Part shown: positions 43,311 to 55,473 of the stretch, piece by piece | How positions within the stretch are numbered: position 1 is the first letter of the stretch | Layout: every line of letters starts with the position of its first letter | The notes under the pieces: model-generated | Told to the model about the DNA's origin: nothing | The model's input: only the letters and a program-made list of their open reading frames with translations | Database searches by the model: none | Position numbers and translations under genes: made by a program | Assembly (NCBI GenBank): GCA_016207025.1 | Contig: JACQQM010000100.1 | Coordinates: 1-55,593, forward strand | Source: Nitrospirota bacterium | Lineage (GTDB): Bacteria > Nitrospirota > Nitrospiria > Nitrospirales > Nitrospiraceae | Length of the DNA stretch: 55,593 nucleotides | Direction: 5' to 3'

Positions 43311-44678
43311 ATGAAACCCCGCTCCGACTCCGACCGGCTCGCCGACTGGGACCGCGCGTACCTGTGGCATCCGTATACTCAAATGCAAGAATGGGAGCGC
43401 GAATCCCCTGTGATCATCGCGCGCGGCAATGGACCGTACCTGCTGGACACCTGCGGACGGAAATATCTCGACGGCGTGTCCTCCTTGTGGGTCAATGTGC
43501 ACGGGCACCGGCACCCCACCCTCGACCGCGCGATCCGCAAGCAACTCACCAACATCGCCCACAGCACCATGCTGGGGCTGTCCAACCCTCCCGCCATTCG
43601 GTTGGCGCGCGAGCTGATCCGTCTCGCCCCGCCGGGACTGACCCGCGTGTTCTATTCGGATGATGGCTCCACCGCCGTCGAAGTGGCGCTCAAGATGGCG
43701 GTTCAGTATTGGCAGCAGCGCGCGCCGGACGCCGGCCCGAAACGAACCTTCGTCCACTTCCAGCTGGCCTATCACGGCGACACCGTGGGGACGATGAGTG
43801 TGGGAGGAATAGAACTGTTCCAGCAACGGTTCCGCCCCCTGCTCTTTCCCACCATCGCCGCTGATCCACCGTACTGCTTCCGGTGTCCGCTAGGGCTGTC
43901 GTATCCCTCCTGCGCCATGGCGTGTCTGGAGCCGGTGGAACGCATCCTGAAACGACGATGCCGGGAGATCGCCGGACTGATCATCGAACCGCTCGTGCAG
44001 GCTGCCGCCGGCATGCTGACCGCCCCCCCCGGCTACCTCAAGCGGATCCGGGAACTCTGCACGCGGTACCGCGTGCTGTTGATCGCGGATGAAGTCGCGA
44101 CCGGGTTCGGCCGTACCGGCCGGATGTTCGCGTGCGCGCATGAAGGCGTGACCCCTGATCTGATGGCCATCAGCAAGGGCCTGACCGGCGGGTACCTTCC
44201 GCTGGCCGCCACGCTGACCACCGAGGAGATCTATCAAGCCTTTCTGGGAGACTATGGGGAATGGAAGACCTTCTTCCATGGTCACAGTTACACCGGCAAT
44301 CCTCTGGGGTGCGCGGTCGCGCTCGCGAACCTGGAGGTCTTTCGAACGGAGCGGACGCTGACTCGTCTGCGCGCTCGGATTGCGGCCCTCAGCCGGCTGC
44401 TCCGTCCCCTCTCCAGGTTGGCTCACGTGGGCGACGTGCGACAACGCGGCTATATGGTCGGCATAGAACTCGTGAAAGACCGCGTGACGCGTGAGCCCTA
44501 CCCGCTGACGGATCGGGCCGGGCATCGAGTGGCCATGGAAGCACGCCGGCGCGGCCTTCTCATCCGACCGCTGGGCAACGTAGTGGTGCTGATGCCGCCC
44601 CTGATCACCACGATCAAAGACCTGGGGTGCATGGTGGCGACCGTGCGAGACTCCATCCGGATCGTCACCGCATCGTAG
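43311..44678 (+). CDS. bioA: Adenosylmethionine-8-amino-7-oxononanoate aminotransferase
   Basis: 455 aa. It makes 7,8-diaminopelargonate, using SAM as amino donor, in biotin synthesis. Class III aminotransferase motifs: HPYTQMQEWERESPVII (typical of BioA), SDDGSTAVEVALKMAVQYW, ADEVATGFGRTG, PLP Lys in ISKGLTGG. Isolated from other bio genes; no bioB, bioD or bioF is seen nearby. GH-debranching genes follow but are unrelated. The AAGG upstream sits well for the ATG at 43311. Confidence 0.95.
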   Translation: MKPRSDSDRLADWDRAYLWHPYTQMQEWERESPVIIARGNGPYLLDTCGRKYLDGVSSLWVNVHGHRHPTLDRAIRKQLTNIAHSTMLGLSNPPAIRLARELIRLAPPGLTRVFYSDDGSTAVEVALKMAVQYWQQRAPDAGPKRTFVHFQLAYHGDTVGTMSVGGIELFQQRFRPLLFPTIAADPPYCFRCPLGLSYPSCAMACLEPVERILKRRCREIAGLIIEPLVQAAAGMLTAPPGYLKRIRELCTRYRVLLIADEVATGFGRTGRMFACAHEGVTPDLMAISKGLTGGYLPLAATLTTEEIYQAFLGDYGEWKTFFHGHSYTGNPLGCAVALANLEVFRTERTLTRLRARIAALSRLLRPLSRLAHVGDVRQRGYMVGIELVKDRVTREPYPLTDRAGHRVAMEARRRGLLIRPLGNVVVLMPPLITTIKDLGCMVATVRDSIRIVTAS

Positions 44679-44785
44679 CGGCCCACGGCGCCATCTTCAG
44701 AACCGCCTCACGCCCATCGGTACTCGCCATCCCCGTAATGGTGTATACTAGGCCTTCACAATCTTCGGGAAGTTCGTCAATCGCG

Positions 44786-44799
44786 CGTGTCGTGACACG
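44786..44799 (+). promoter_or_regulatory. Perfect inverted repeat touching the debranching-enzyme start codon
   Basis: CGTGTC and GACACG flank two bases and end exactly at the ATG (44800). It occupies the place of the ribosome-binding site, which is otherwise missing. May be an RNA hairpin limiting translation or a small operator. TATACT at 44744-44749 is a weak -10 candidate. Confidence 0.4.
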
Positions 44800-46929
44800 A
44801 TGCTGATCTTCGGCCGCGAAGTGACTTCGGATTTTGCCACGGCCTCGCGCCGCGAGTGGCTGCTGACGGATGGCCTCGGCGGGTGGGCCAGCGGGACCGT
44901 GAGCGGCGCCAACACGCGCCGGTATCATGGGCTCTTCGTTCCCGCCCTGGCCCCACCCGTAGGCCGCACGATGCTGGTCACGAAGTTGAATGAGTGGGTG
45001 ACGGTGGGAGAGCACCGTTTTCCACTGTCGTGCAACGAATACGCTGACGGCACCGTTCATCCGGCCGGATTCAAGCACCTTGAATCATTCCGCCTTGAAG
45101 AGGGCCTTCCGGTCTGGACTTACTCGTTCGGTGACGTGCAAATTCAGAAGTGGATTTGGCTTGGGCGCGGCAACCCGGCAGCCTATGTCACCTATCGGCT
45201 CCGACGCGGCATACGCCCGGTCACCCTGGAGGTGATTCCGATGGTCACTGCGCGCGACGCCCACGGCGAAACCAACGGGGCAGGCTGGGCGCCTGATGTG
45301 GCGGCCGTTGCAGACGGGGCGTGCATCAACGCGTGGGCGCATACGTTCTGGATCAAGGCAAGCGCCGGCTCGTACAAGCCCGGCGGGCAGTGGCACTGGA
45401 ACATCAAGCATCGCGTGGAGACCGAGCGAGGTCTTCCCGATCGGGAAGACCAGTTTGCCGCTGGCAAGTTCACGGTGACGCTGGAAGCGGGTAATCCGAT
45501 GGGCCAAGACTCTCGCGGAGCCATCACCTTTGCCATGACGCTGGAGGGCGCCCCGCCTCCCGAGCAATTCCCCTCCCCTGCCTCCGTTCCCGCCCCGAAT
45601 GCCAGCGCGACTGGACGTCATCGTCGAAAAGACCTGACGCGGCCTGACACGGCTCGGACGTCAGGTGAAGTGCCGGAATGGATCAGGCAACTTGCGCGCG
45701 CCGCGGATCAATTTTTGGTCAGGCGAGACACCCGTTGCAACCAAGAGCAACGGGTCCCCGGCACCACCGTGCTCGCCGGTTACCACTGGTTCGGCGAGTG
45801 GGGGCGCGACACCATGATCGCGCTTCCAGGCCTGTGCCTGACCACGGGGCGTTACCGTGAAGCCGCCTCGATCCTACGCACCTGGGCCAAATTCGCGAGT
45901 CAGGGCATGCTGCCCAACCGTTTTCCTGAGGAGGGGAAGAGTCCCGAATACCACTCCGCCGACGCGACGCTCTGGTATTTCTATGCGCTCGACCGGTACG
46001 TTGAGGCCACCGGCGACCCGACCCTCGCGCGTGAACTCTGGCATCTGCTCGAAGAGATCATCGACTGGCACTGGCGCGGCACGCGATACACGATTCATGT
46101 GGATCCAACCGACGGGCTTCTATACGCCGGTGAGCCCGGCCTGGCTTTGACCTGGATGGATGCGAAGGTGGGCGACTGGGTTGTCACGCCACGCACCGGC
46201 AAACCGGTGTCGGTCAATGCGCTATGGGTCAACGCGCTGAGGGTGATGGCCCGGCTGGCGAGCCGGCTGGCCACCACCGCCACGCACGATTACGCCAGGC
46301 TTGCCGAACGAGCTGTAGCAAGTTTCGATCTGTACTGGAATCCGAAAGCCGGGTGCCTGTTCGACGTCATCGACGGTCCGGATGGCAATGATCCGGCCGT
46401 TCGGCCCAACCAACTGTTTGCCGTCTCGTTACCCTACGCACCGTTGGACGCTACGAATCCGCGGGCCAAGGCCGTCGTGGATGTCTGCACGGAGCAGCTA
46501 CTCACCTCGTATGGTCTCCGGTCTCTTGCTCCGAACCACCGAGCTTACATTGGCACCTGTTCCGGTGGTGTGGTCGCTCGAGACAGCGCCTATCATCAAG
46601 GGACCGTATGGGCCTGGCTCATCGGCCCGTTCGTGGACGCGCACTACCGCGTGTACCGCGACGCAGCCCAGGCGCTCTCATTCCTCCTCCCGTTCGAACA
46701 GCATCTGGCCGATTTTGGGTTAGGGTCGATCGCGGAAATCTTCGACGGCGACCCGCCGCATACTCCGCGCGGGTGCATCGCTCAGGCGTGGAGCGTGGCC
46801 GAAGTCTTGAGGACCTGGATATCCTTGCAGGCGGAGTTTGCGGAACGAAGTCCGTCCACAAGATTCGAAAGGACACGCGCATCGGGGCGGAATCTGGGCT
46901 CCGTCACCAAGCGACCAATAAGACATTGA
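44800..46929 (+). CDS. Glycogen debranching enzyme (amylo-alpha-1,6-glucosidase, GH133-like)
   Basis: 709 aa. It removes the alpha-1,6 branch of glycogen or limit dextrin. Two parts: N-terminal GDE-N domain (REWLLTDGLGGWASGTVSGANTRRYHGL, the usual start) and C-terminal (alpha/alpha)6 catalytic domain with AGYHWFGEWGRDTMIALPGL (catalytic acid region), SADATLWYFYALDRY and WNPKAGCLFDVI, APNHRAYIGTCSGG. No signal peptide, so cytoplasmic. The last 30 residues (FERTRASGRNLGSVTKRP) are unlike the family core and lie in front of an AT-rich gap. It is followed by a GH15 enzyme. Confidence 0.9.
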   Translation: MLIFGREVTSDFATASRREWLLTDGLGGWASGTVSGANTRRYHGLFVPALAPPVGRTMLVTKLNEWVTVGEHRFPLSCNEYADGTVHPAGFKHLESFRLEEGLPVWTYSFGDVQIQKWIWLGRGNPAAYVTYRLRRGIRPVTLEVIPMVTARDAHGETNGAGWAPDVAAVADGACINAWAHTFWIKASAGSYKPGGQWHWNIKHRVETERGLPDREDQFAAGKFTVTLEAGNPMGQDSRGAITFAMTLEGAPPPEQFPSPASVPAPNASATGRHRRKDLTRPDTARTSGEVPEWIRQLARAADQFLVRRDTRCNQEQRVPGTTVLAGYHWFGEWGRDTMIALPGLCLTTGRYREAASILRTWAKFASQGMLPNRFPEEGKSPEYHSADATLWYFYALDRYVEATGDPTLARELWHLLEEIIDWHWRGTRYTIHVDPTDGLLYAGEPGLALTWMDAKVGDWVVTPRTGKPVSVNALWVNALRVMARLASRLATTATHDYARLAERAVASFDLYWNPKAGCLFDVIDGPDGNDPAVRPNQLFAVSLPYAPLDATNPRAKAVVDVCTEQLLTSYGLRSLAPNHRAYIGTCSGGVVARDSAYHQGTVWAWLIGPFVDAHYRVYRDAAQALSFLLPFEQHLADFGLGSIAEIFDGDPPHTPRGCIAQAWSVAEVLRTWISLQAEFAERSPSTRFERTRASGRNLGSVTKRPIRH

Positions 46930-46974
46930 TATGGTTAAAAACCAATCTCTTATGACAAGACCATAAACAAATGG

Positions 46975-48990
46975 ATGAACTACATGCCTCGTGATCTGCC
47001 GCTTGGCAATGGCTCGCTCCTCGTCAACTTTGATGCGACGTATCAACTCCGCGACCTCTACTGGCCGCATGTGGGATTGGAGAACCACTCAAAGGGGCAC
47101 GTCTTCCGCTTCGGGGTGTGGGTGGACGGCCGGTTCAAATGGCTGGACGACCCTGGCTGGTCCCGCCGGTTGCGCTACGCCCACGAGACGCTGGTGACCG
47201 AGGTCGAGCTGTCGCACCCCGAACTGCAACTCGATCTTGTCTGTCATGATGCCGTCGATTTCCACGAGAACCTCTACCTGCGACGCCTCGACGCGAGCAA
47301 CCCGACGGACCGTGCCCGCGACGTCCGGCTCTTTTTCCACCACGACCTGCATATCTCCTCGCACGAAGTCGGCGACACCGCCTACTACGAGCCGGAGCGG
47401 CGCGCCGTGTACCACTACAAAGGGCCCCGCTGGTTTCTGATCAACGCAGCCACGCCGGGGAAGCGGCCGGAGGACGCGCCGGACTCGGTTGAGGGCTGGC
47501 ATATCGGGCTCCAGCAATGGGCCTGCGGGCACAAGGGCGTGAACAGCCTGGAAGGAACCTGGAAGGACGCCGAGGACGGTCACTTGTCAGGCAACCCCAT
47601 CGCGCAGGGGTCCGTGGACTCCACGGTCGCCGTGCATCTCACGGTCCCGGCGCGCGCCGCGCAGACTGCCTACTACTGGCTGGCGATCGGGTCGAGCTTC
47701 GAGGAGGTCACCCGGCTCAACCGCTCCGTCCGCCACCGCGGCCCCTGGAGTTTCATCGACCGGACAGCCTCCTACTGGCACCTGTGGCTCGATGCGCATC
47801 GGCCGACGTTCGCCGATCTCTCGGCTGACGTCAGCCGCTTATATCTCTTGAGCCTGCTCATTCTGCGAACGCAAATTGACAACGGCGGCGCGATCATTGC
47901 CGCCAATGACTCGGACATCGGCTCCGCCGTCCGCGACACCTATTCGTACATGTGGCCGCGGGATGGTGCCCTGGTGGCCCATGCACTGGATCTTGCCGGC
48001 TACCTGGATATCACCCGACCTTTCTACACGTTCTGCCGCGAGGTACTCAGCAAAGAAGGATACTTGCTCCACAAGTACAATCCGGACAGGACGCTGGCCT
48101 CAAGCTGGCACCCGTGGGTGCGCGACGGCCAGAAGGATTTGCCGATCCAGGAAGATGAAACCGCGCTCGTCCTTTGGGCCCTGTGGAATCATTTTGAGAA
48201 GTGGAAGGACATAGAATACATCAAGCCGCTGTACCGCTCGCTCATCATTCGGGCCGCGGAATTCATGAAGACCTATCGGGATCCGAAAACCGGCTTGCCG
48301 CTCACGTCTTACGATCTATGGGAAGAACGGCGCGGGGTATTGGCCTTCACAACTGCGGCGGTGTGGGCGGGATTGACCGCGGCCTCCAAATTCGCACGGG
48401 CCTTCGGTGAACAGGGGTTGAGCGAGGAGTACAGCGCGGCCGCAGCGCAAATCAAAACCGGAGCGGAATCAGTCCTGTATCGACCGGAACTCAACCGCTT
48501 CGTGCGAATGGCCAATAAAAAGTCGGATGGGGGCTGGGAGTTCGATGGGATGTTGGATTTGTCGCTCTACGGGCTCTGGTACTTCGGCATGTTCCCGACC
48601 GATGACCTACGTATCGTGCACACCATGAAAGCCGTGCAGGAGCGCCTGCTGGTGAAGACCAACGTCGGCGGGGCGGCCCGTTACGAAAACGACTACTATC
48701 ACCAGCAGAGCAAGGACCTCGCGAACGTGCCGGGCAATCCGTGGTTCATTTGCACGCTCTGGCTGGCACAGTGGGCCATCGCCTCCGCGAAAACCAGAGA
48801 AGACCTGAAGCCGGCGGCGACCATCCTGGAGTGGTGCGTCCACCACGGCCTGCTCTCAGGGGTCCTGGCGGAACAGGTCCATCCCTATACGCATGCTCCC
48901 CTGTCCGTCTCGCCCCTCACGTGGAGCCACGCCACATTCGTGATGGCGGTCCAGGAGTATCTGGCGCAGTGGCGTGCCTTGGCACGCTAA
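46975..48990 (+). CDS. GH15-type glucoamylase/glucosidase
   Basis: 671 aa. It hydrolyses terminal glucose residues from alpha-glucans. N-terminal super-beta-sandwich (PLGNGSLLVNFDATYQLRDLYWPHVGLEN) and (alpha/alpha)6 catalytic domain with RDTYSYMWPRDGALVAHALD, QEDETALVLWAL (general acid region), TSYDLWEERRGVLAFTTAAV and the second acid loop around LAEQVHPYTHAPLSVSPLTW. No signal peptide. It lies 45 bases after the debranching enzyme; together they should break down stored glycogen or oligosaccharides. The ATG is weakly supported (GGA only); a second ATG 9 bases on is possible. Confidence 0.9.
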   Translation: MNYMPRDLPLGNGSLLVNFDATYQLRDLYWPHVGLENHSKGHVFRFGVWVDGRFKWLDDPGWSRRLRYAHETLVTEVELSHPELQLDLVCHDAVDFHENLYLRRLDASNPTDRARDVRLFFHHDLHISSHEVGDTAYYEPERRAVYHYKGPRWFLINAATPGKRPEDAPDSVEGWHIGLQQWACGHKGVNSLEGTWKDAEDGHLSGNPIAQGSVDSTVAVHLTVPARAAQTAYYWLAIGSSFEEVTRLNRSVRHRGPWSFIDRTASYWHLWLDAHRPTFADLSADVSRLYLLSLLILRTQIDNGGAIIAANDSDIGSAVRDTYSYMWPRDGALVAHALDLAGYLDITRPFYTFCREVLSKEGYLLHKYNPDRTLASSWHPWVRDGQKDLPIQEDETALVLWALWNHFEKWKDIEYIKPLYRSLIIRAAEFMKTYRDPKTGLPLTSYDLWEERRGVLAFTTAAVWAGLTAASKFARAFGEQGLSEEYSAAAAQIKTGAESVLYRPELNRFVRMANKKSDGGWEFDGMLDLSLYGLWYFGMFPTDDLRIVHTMKAVQERLLVKTNVGGAARYENDYYHQQSKDLANVPGNPWFICTLWLAQWAIASAKTREDLKPAATILEWCVHHGLLSGVLAEQVHPYTHAPLSVSPLTWSHATFVMAVQEYLAQWRALAR

Positions 48991-49009
48991 GCCCTCCGTC
49001 GTCTCCGCC

Positions 49010-49543
49010 TTACGGTTTCTTCCCTGCCGACGGCTGCGGCTCCTGTTTTTCCACCTTCAGGATCTTCACATCGAAGACCAGGTTCTTGCCGGCAAGCGGA
49101 TGGTTGAGGTCCAGCACGACCGACTTCTCGGACACTTCCAGCACCGTCACAGTCCGGCCGTCGGGCGAGCGGAGCATGGTGCCAATTTTCAGATCCGGCG
49201 GCACTTTGGCTCTATCCACCGTCAACCGCGCATTTTTATCGTAGGTGCCGTAGCCTTCCTCCGCGGACACATCCACCCGCTTCTGCTGGCCGACCTTCAT
49301 CCCCGCCAAAGCCTTCTCCAGACCCGGCACGATCTGGTGGGCTCCCTGGATATACGCGAACGGCGCCCGCCCCACATTGGAGTCGGCGATGCTCTTGTCC
49401 GGGAGCGTGAGCGTGTACTCAATGCTGACTTTTAAGCCGTCAGCGACCGGAAGCCCGCTCTCCGCCTGCGCAATGTCTGACCACATCGCGCTGCTCGCTA
49501 CCATGAGCGCCGCACCGATTCCCAACAGTCGAATGTGTCTCAT
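49010..49543 (-). CDS. Exported FKBP-type (SlyD-like) peptidyl-prolyl isomerase
   Basis: 177 aa. Signal peptide in residues 1-27 (LLGIGAALMVASSAM core, AQAES). FKBP core with SlyD-type order: VSIEYTLTLPDKSIADSN, PFAYIQGAHQIVPGLEKALAGMKVGQ, then an IF-like insert (DVSAEEGYG to RTVTVLEVSEKS) and VLDLNHPLAGKNLVFDVKI. It assists folding in the periplasm. Converges with the GH15 gene with a 19-base gap. Usually SlyD is cytosolic; an exported form is less common. Confidence 0.9.
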   Translation of the reverse strand: MRHIRLLGIGAALMVASSAMWSDIAQAESGLPVADGLKVSIEYTLTLPDKSIADSNVGRAPFAYIQGAHQIVPGLEKALAGMKVGQQKRVDVSAEEGYGTYDKNARLTVDRAKVPPDLKIGTMLRSPDGRTVTVLEVSEKSVVLDLNHPLAGKNLVFDVKILKVEKQEPQPSAGKKP

Positions 49544-49724
49544 ACGTGTGACTCCCTTCCTCGTGACGAACGTGCCTGCTCTTCAACGGAACCAGTATCC
49601 CTCTTTTGACCGGCCCTTGTCCGGAAAACCTGTCGCGCGCTGCCTCAAAAACCCTGTGCGGTGCGGCGGAGCGATGAGCAGTGGGGCGAGGCGTGCGGGA
49701 GGATGGGCCGGAACGTGGGATCGA

Positions 49725-50531
49725 TCATGAAATGTCAATCCGTTCGCCACGGCCGAGCTTCAGCCATTCGGCAGCACTACCATCCTTCACGAAAATTTCC
49801 ACGTGGCCGTTGCTGTTGATCAGGGCATGGGGGGCGTCCTTGGCCCCTTCGCTGTAGCTGGTCTTGAGGCCCTCGATCGCGGCGCCCCCTGCGCGGATCG
49901 TGACCTCGGAAATGGATTTCTTGGTCACGCCCTGGACTTCCTTGAGGTGAAGCGGCGTCACATTCGAAATCAGATTGCCGAAGTGATCCACATACACAAT
50001 CCGGCCGACCAGCGCCTTTCCTTCCCAGGCGGGCTCCTGAATCGGCAGCTTCACATAGTCCCGAATCAAACGCCCATAGGACCCGGGGGCTTGTCCCCTC
50101 GTGAGCCAGGCAGCCGCCGGCGCGAAGAGGTCACGCCCGTCAAATGTGGCGCCCTCCGAGTCGAGCCGGTATTGTTTGTTCTCGATCTGACGCACCTCCA
50201 CCGACAGCTCTTCTTGATAGATGTAGCTGAGCAGGCCATTGTCCGGCGCCAGGAAGAAATACCGGGAGGTGGTGACCAGCAAGGGGCGCCGGGCGCTGCC
50301 GACACCGGGATCCACAACCGCGACATGCACCGCTCCGTCTGGGAAATAGCGGTACGAAGACTTCAGCAGATAGGCCGCCTCCTCCACCTGCTGCGGCGCC
50401 ACCTGGTGCGAGAGGTCCACGATTCTGGCCTGGGGATTGATGTTCAGGATCACCCCTTTCATGCTGGCTACGAAATAGTCGCGCGCGCCGAAATCGGTCA
50501 GGAGGGTGATGACGGAAATCGCGGAGGGCAT
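49725..50531 (-). CDS. SAM hydroxide adenosyltransferase / SAM hydrolase (DUF62)
   Basis: 268 aa. Family enzymes hydrolyse S-adenosylmethionine to adenosine and methionine, using water. Motifs: ITLLTDFGARDYFVASMKGVI, VDLSHQVAPQQVEEAA, HVAVVDPGVGSARRPL, FDGRDLFAPAAAWL, and VDHFGNLISNV. Its ATG lies one base after the greA stop, so it is translated with greA. The link to transcription elongation is only positional. Confidence 0.88.
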   Translation of the reverse strand: MPSAISVITLLTDFGARDYFVASMKGVILNINPQARIVDLSHQVAPQQVEEAAYLLKSSYRYFPDGAVHVAVVDPGVGSARRPLLVTTSRYFFLAPDNGLLSYIYQEELSVEVRQIENKQYRLDSEGATFDGRDLFAPAAAWLTRGQAPGSYGRLIRDYVKLPIQEPAWEGKALVGRIVYVDHFGNLISNVTPLHLKEVQGVTKKSISEVTIRAGGAAIEGLKTSYSEGAKDAPHALINSNGHVEIFVKDGSAAEWLKLGRGERIDIS

Positions 50532-50532
50532 G

Positions 50533-51009
50533 CTACAGTTCTTCGAACCGGATTTCGCAGATCTCGTATTCCACGATGCGGGCCGGCGTGGTCACTTCCA
50601 CCTGGTCGCCGACCCGTCGGCCGATCAACGCCTTGCCGACGGGAGACTGGACCGAGATTTTTCCGTTTTTCAGGTCGGCTTCGTCCTGGCCAACCAGGGT
50701 ATATTGCTTCCGTTGTCTCGATTGAATTTCCAGCAGGAGGACCGTCGCCCCAAACACAACGGTCTCGCTGGATCGGTTCGTGATCTCAACGATGCGCGCG
50801 TCGGCCAGCTTCCGCTCGAGCTCGCCGATCCGCGCTTCGATGAACCCCTGGCGTTCCTTGGCCGCCTCATATTCGGCGTTCTCGCTCAGATCGCCGTGCG
50901 ACCGCGCCTCGGCAATCGCCTCGATCACCTTCGGACGTTCCACCTTGCGCAGCCGGTCCAGCTCAGCCTTGAGTGCTTCATACCCTTTCTTGGTAATCGG
51001 TGTCGGCAT
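50533..51009 (-). CDS. greA: Transcription elongation factor GreA
   Basis: 158 aa, exact family length. It stimulates RNA polymerase to cleave backtracked transcripts. N-terminal coiled coil with GYEALKAELDRLRKVERP and the acidic tip SHGDLSENAEYEAAKERQ; C-terminal FKBP-like domain (SPVGKALIGRRVGDQVEV). Next to carB upstream, as in many bacteria. Confidence 0.97.
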   Translation of the reverse strand: MPTPITKKGYEALKAELDRLRKVERPKVIEAIAEARSHGDLSENAEYEAAKERQGFIEARIGELERKLADARIVEITNRSSETVVFGATVLLLEIQSRQRKQYTLVGQDEADLKNGKISVQSPVGKALIGRRVGDQVEVTTPARIVEYEICEIRFEEL

Positions 51010-51026
51010 ATTCCCTCGTGAACAAT

Positions 51027-51099
51027 GGCTAGAGGCTATAGGCGATGGGCTCTGGGCAGGAACAAGGGCCGATTGCCTATTGCCTCTCGCCCATAGCCG

Positions 51100-51105
<6 letters not shown>
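51027..51105. repeat. Filler repeat at the carB-greA junction
   Basis: GGCTAGAGGCTAT (51027-51039) and ATAGCCGCTAGCC (51093-51105) are inverted 13-mers with one mismatch, with short GGC/ATTGCCT repeats between. The carB stop codon lies inside the right arm. A stem-loop in the carB-greA transcript is likely; the sequence resembles intergenic filler repeats. Confidence 0.6.
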
Positions 51106-54405
<3,300 letters not shown>

Positions 54406-54439
54406 GGACCCCTCTCATGGTCTACTGCAGCTTCAAGCC

Positions 54440-54471
54440 CCTCACCTCACACCTCTTGCCACTCGCCTCTA
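54440..54471. repeat. Short GAGG-type filler repeat at the M48 gene end
   Basis: On the minus strand the sequence after the M48 stop reads as imperfect heptads GAGGCGA, GTGGCAA, GAGGTGT, GAGGTGA. The stop codon lies at the edge. Low-complexity filler, no gene. Confidence 0.35.
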
Positions 54472-55431
54472 GCCCGACCTCGGCATGGGCCCGATTTCCG
54501 GCCGGTACGGCGGAGGTGGCGGCGCCGAAGGGTGTTGTATCGGCTCCTCGCCTGCACCCTGCCGATAGAACCGCAGCGCATCCGGTATCCAGGCTTCGAT
54601 CTGCCGAATACGAGTCACGTCCGACGGGTGGGTGGAAAGAAACTCTGGAATAGCCGCCGCCGACCGGAAGCAGAGCGTGCCGATCATGTTCCGCGGACAC
54701 CCGCTCATGCGCTCCCAGAACGGGACCGCCTCGCGCGGATCGTAGCCTGCCACCGCCATCAACCGCAGCCCGATGAAGTCGGCCTCCGACTCCTGTTTCC
54801 GGTTGAACGGCAGCGACACCCCAACCCCGTACGCGCTTTGCAGCCCCTGGACGACGTCCGGCCTCACAGCGCCGGTCGCCGCGCCGGCCATGGCGCCCAA
54901 CTGGGCAATCTGCTCCAGAACATTGCGACTCATGCGCTCTGCCCCGTGGCGTTGCAGGGCATGGGCGACCTCGTGCCCCACGACCGTGGCCAAGCCGGCT
55001 TCATTTTTCGTGAGCTTCAGGAGGCCGGTGAAGACAGCTACTTTGCCTCCCGGTAGCGCAAAGGCGTTGATGGTCTTATCGTCCTGGATCACCGCGAACT
55101 CCCAGTGGTACTCCGGTTTATTCGCGGCGGCGGCAATCCGCTGGCCGACTCGATGCACCATCTCATTGATCTCGGGGTTCTGATTGAGCGGCGCCGAGCG
55201 GAGCACTTCACGGAAGGCGCGCACCCCCATCGCGATCTCTTTCTCTTCGGAGATAAAGATCAGTTGATCGCGGCCGGTCCCCGGCGCCCGATAACAGCCT
55301 GCAAGGAACGGCAGCAGGCCACCGGCCGCGCACAGGCCCGCCACGGTTCGCAGGCCGAGGACCACCACTGCTCGTCGCCCCACCGGCACCGTGAAGAATT
55401 GATTCATTGATTCATTGGGTGATTGATTCAT
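54469..55431 (-). CDS. M48-family metalloprotease lipoprotein
   Basis: 320 aa. Zinc protease with catalytic HEVAHALQRH and the third ligand in ESEADFIGLRL. Residues up to ~45 are a signal with lipobox LAGC, so it is a lipoprotein of the YggG/LoiP-BepA group acting on misfolded outer-membrane or periplasmic proteins. The C-terminus is Pro-rich (APPPPPYRPEIG). The start is uncertain: ATG at 55431, or TTG 6 bases earlier, or ATG at 55407; the first two lie in a GATTCATT repeat and none has a ribosome site. Same strand as carB, 63 bases before it. Confidence 0.88.
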   Translation of the reverse strand: MNQSPNESMNQFFTVPVGRRAVVVLGLRTVAGLCAAGGLLPFLAGCYRAPGTGRDQLIFISEEKEIAMGVRAFREVLRSAPLNQNPEINEMVHRVGQRIAAAANKPEYHWEFAVIQDDKTINAFALPGGKVAVFTGLLKLTKNEAGLATVVGHEVAHALQRHGAERMSRNVLEQIAQLGAMAGAATGAVRPDVVQGLQSAYGVGVSLPFNRKQESEADFIGLRLMAVAGYDPREAVPFWERMSGCPRNMIGTLCFRSAAAIPEFLSTHPSDVTRIRQIEAWIPDALRFYRQGAGEEPIQHPSAPPPPPYRPEIGPMPRSG

Positions 55432-55432
55432 T
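55401..55432. repeat. GATTCATT repeats at the M48 gene start
   Basis: GATTCATT occurs at 55401-55408, 55409-55416 and 55425-55432, two tandem and one after 8 bases. They encode the odd N-terminal NQSPNESMNQ of the M48 protein, hinting that the true start is the ATG at 55407. Confidence 0.8.
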
Positions 55433-55473
55433 GTCAATGGAACAATGGTTCAATGCGAAAATCAGCCAATTCT

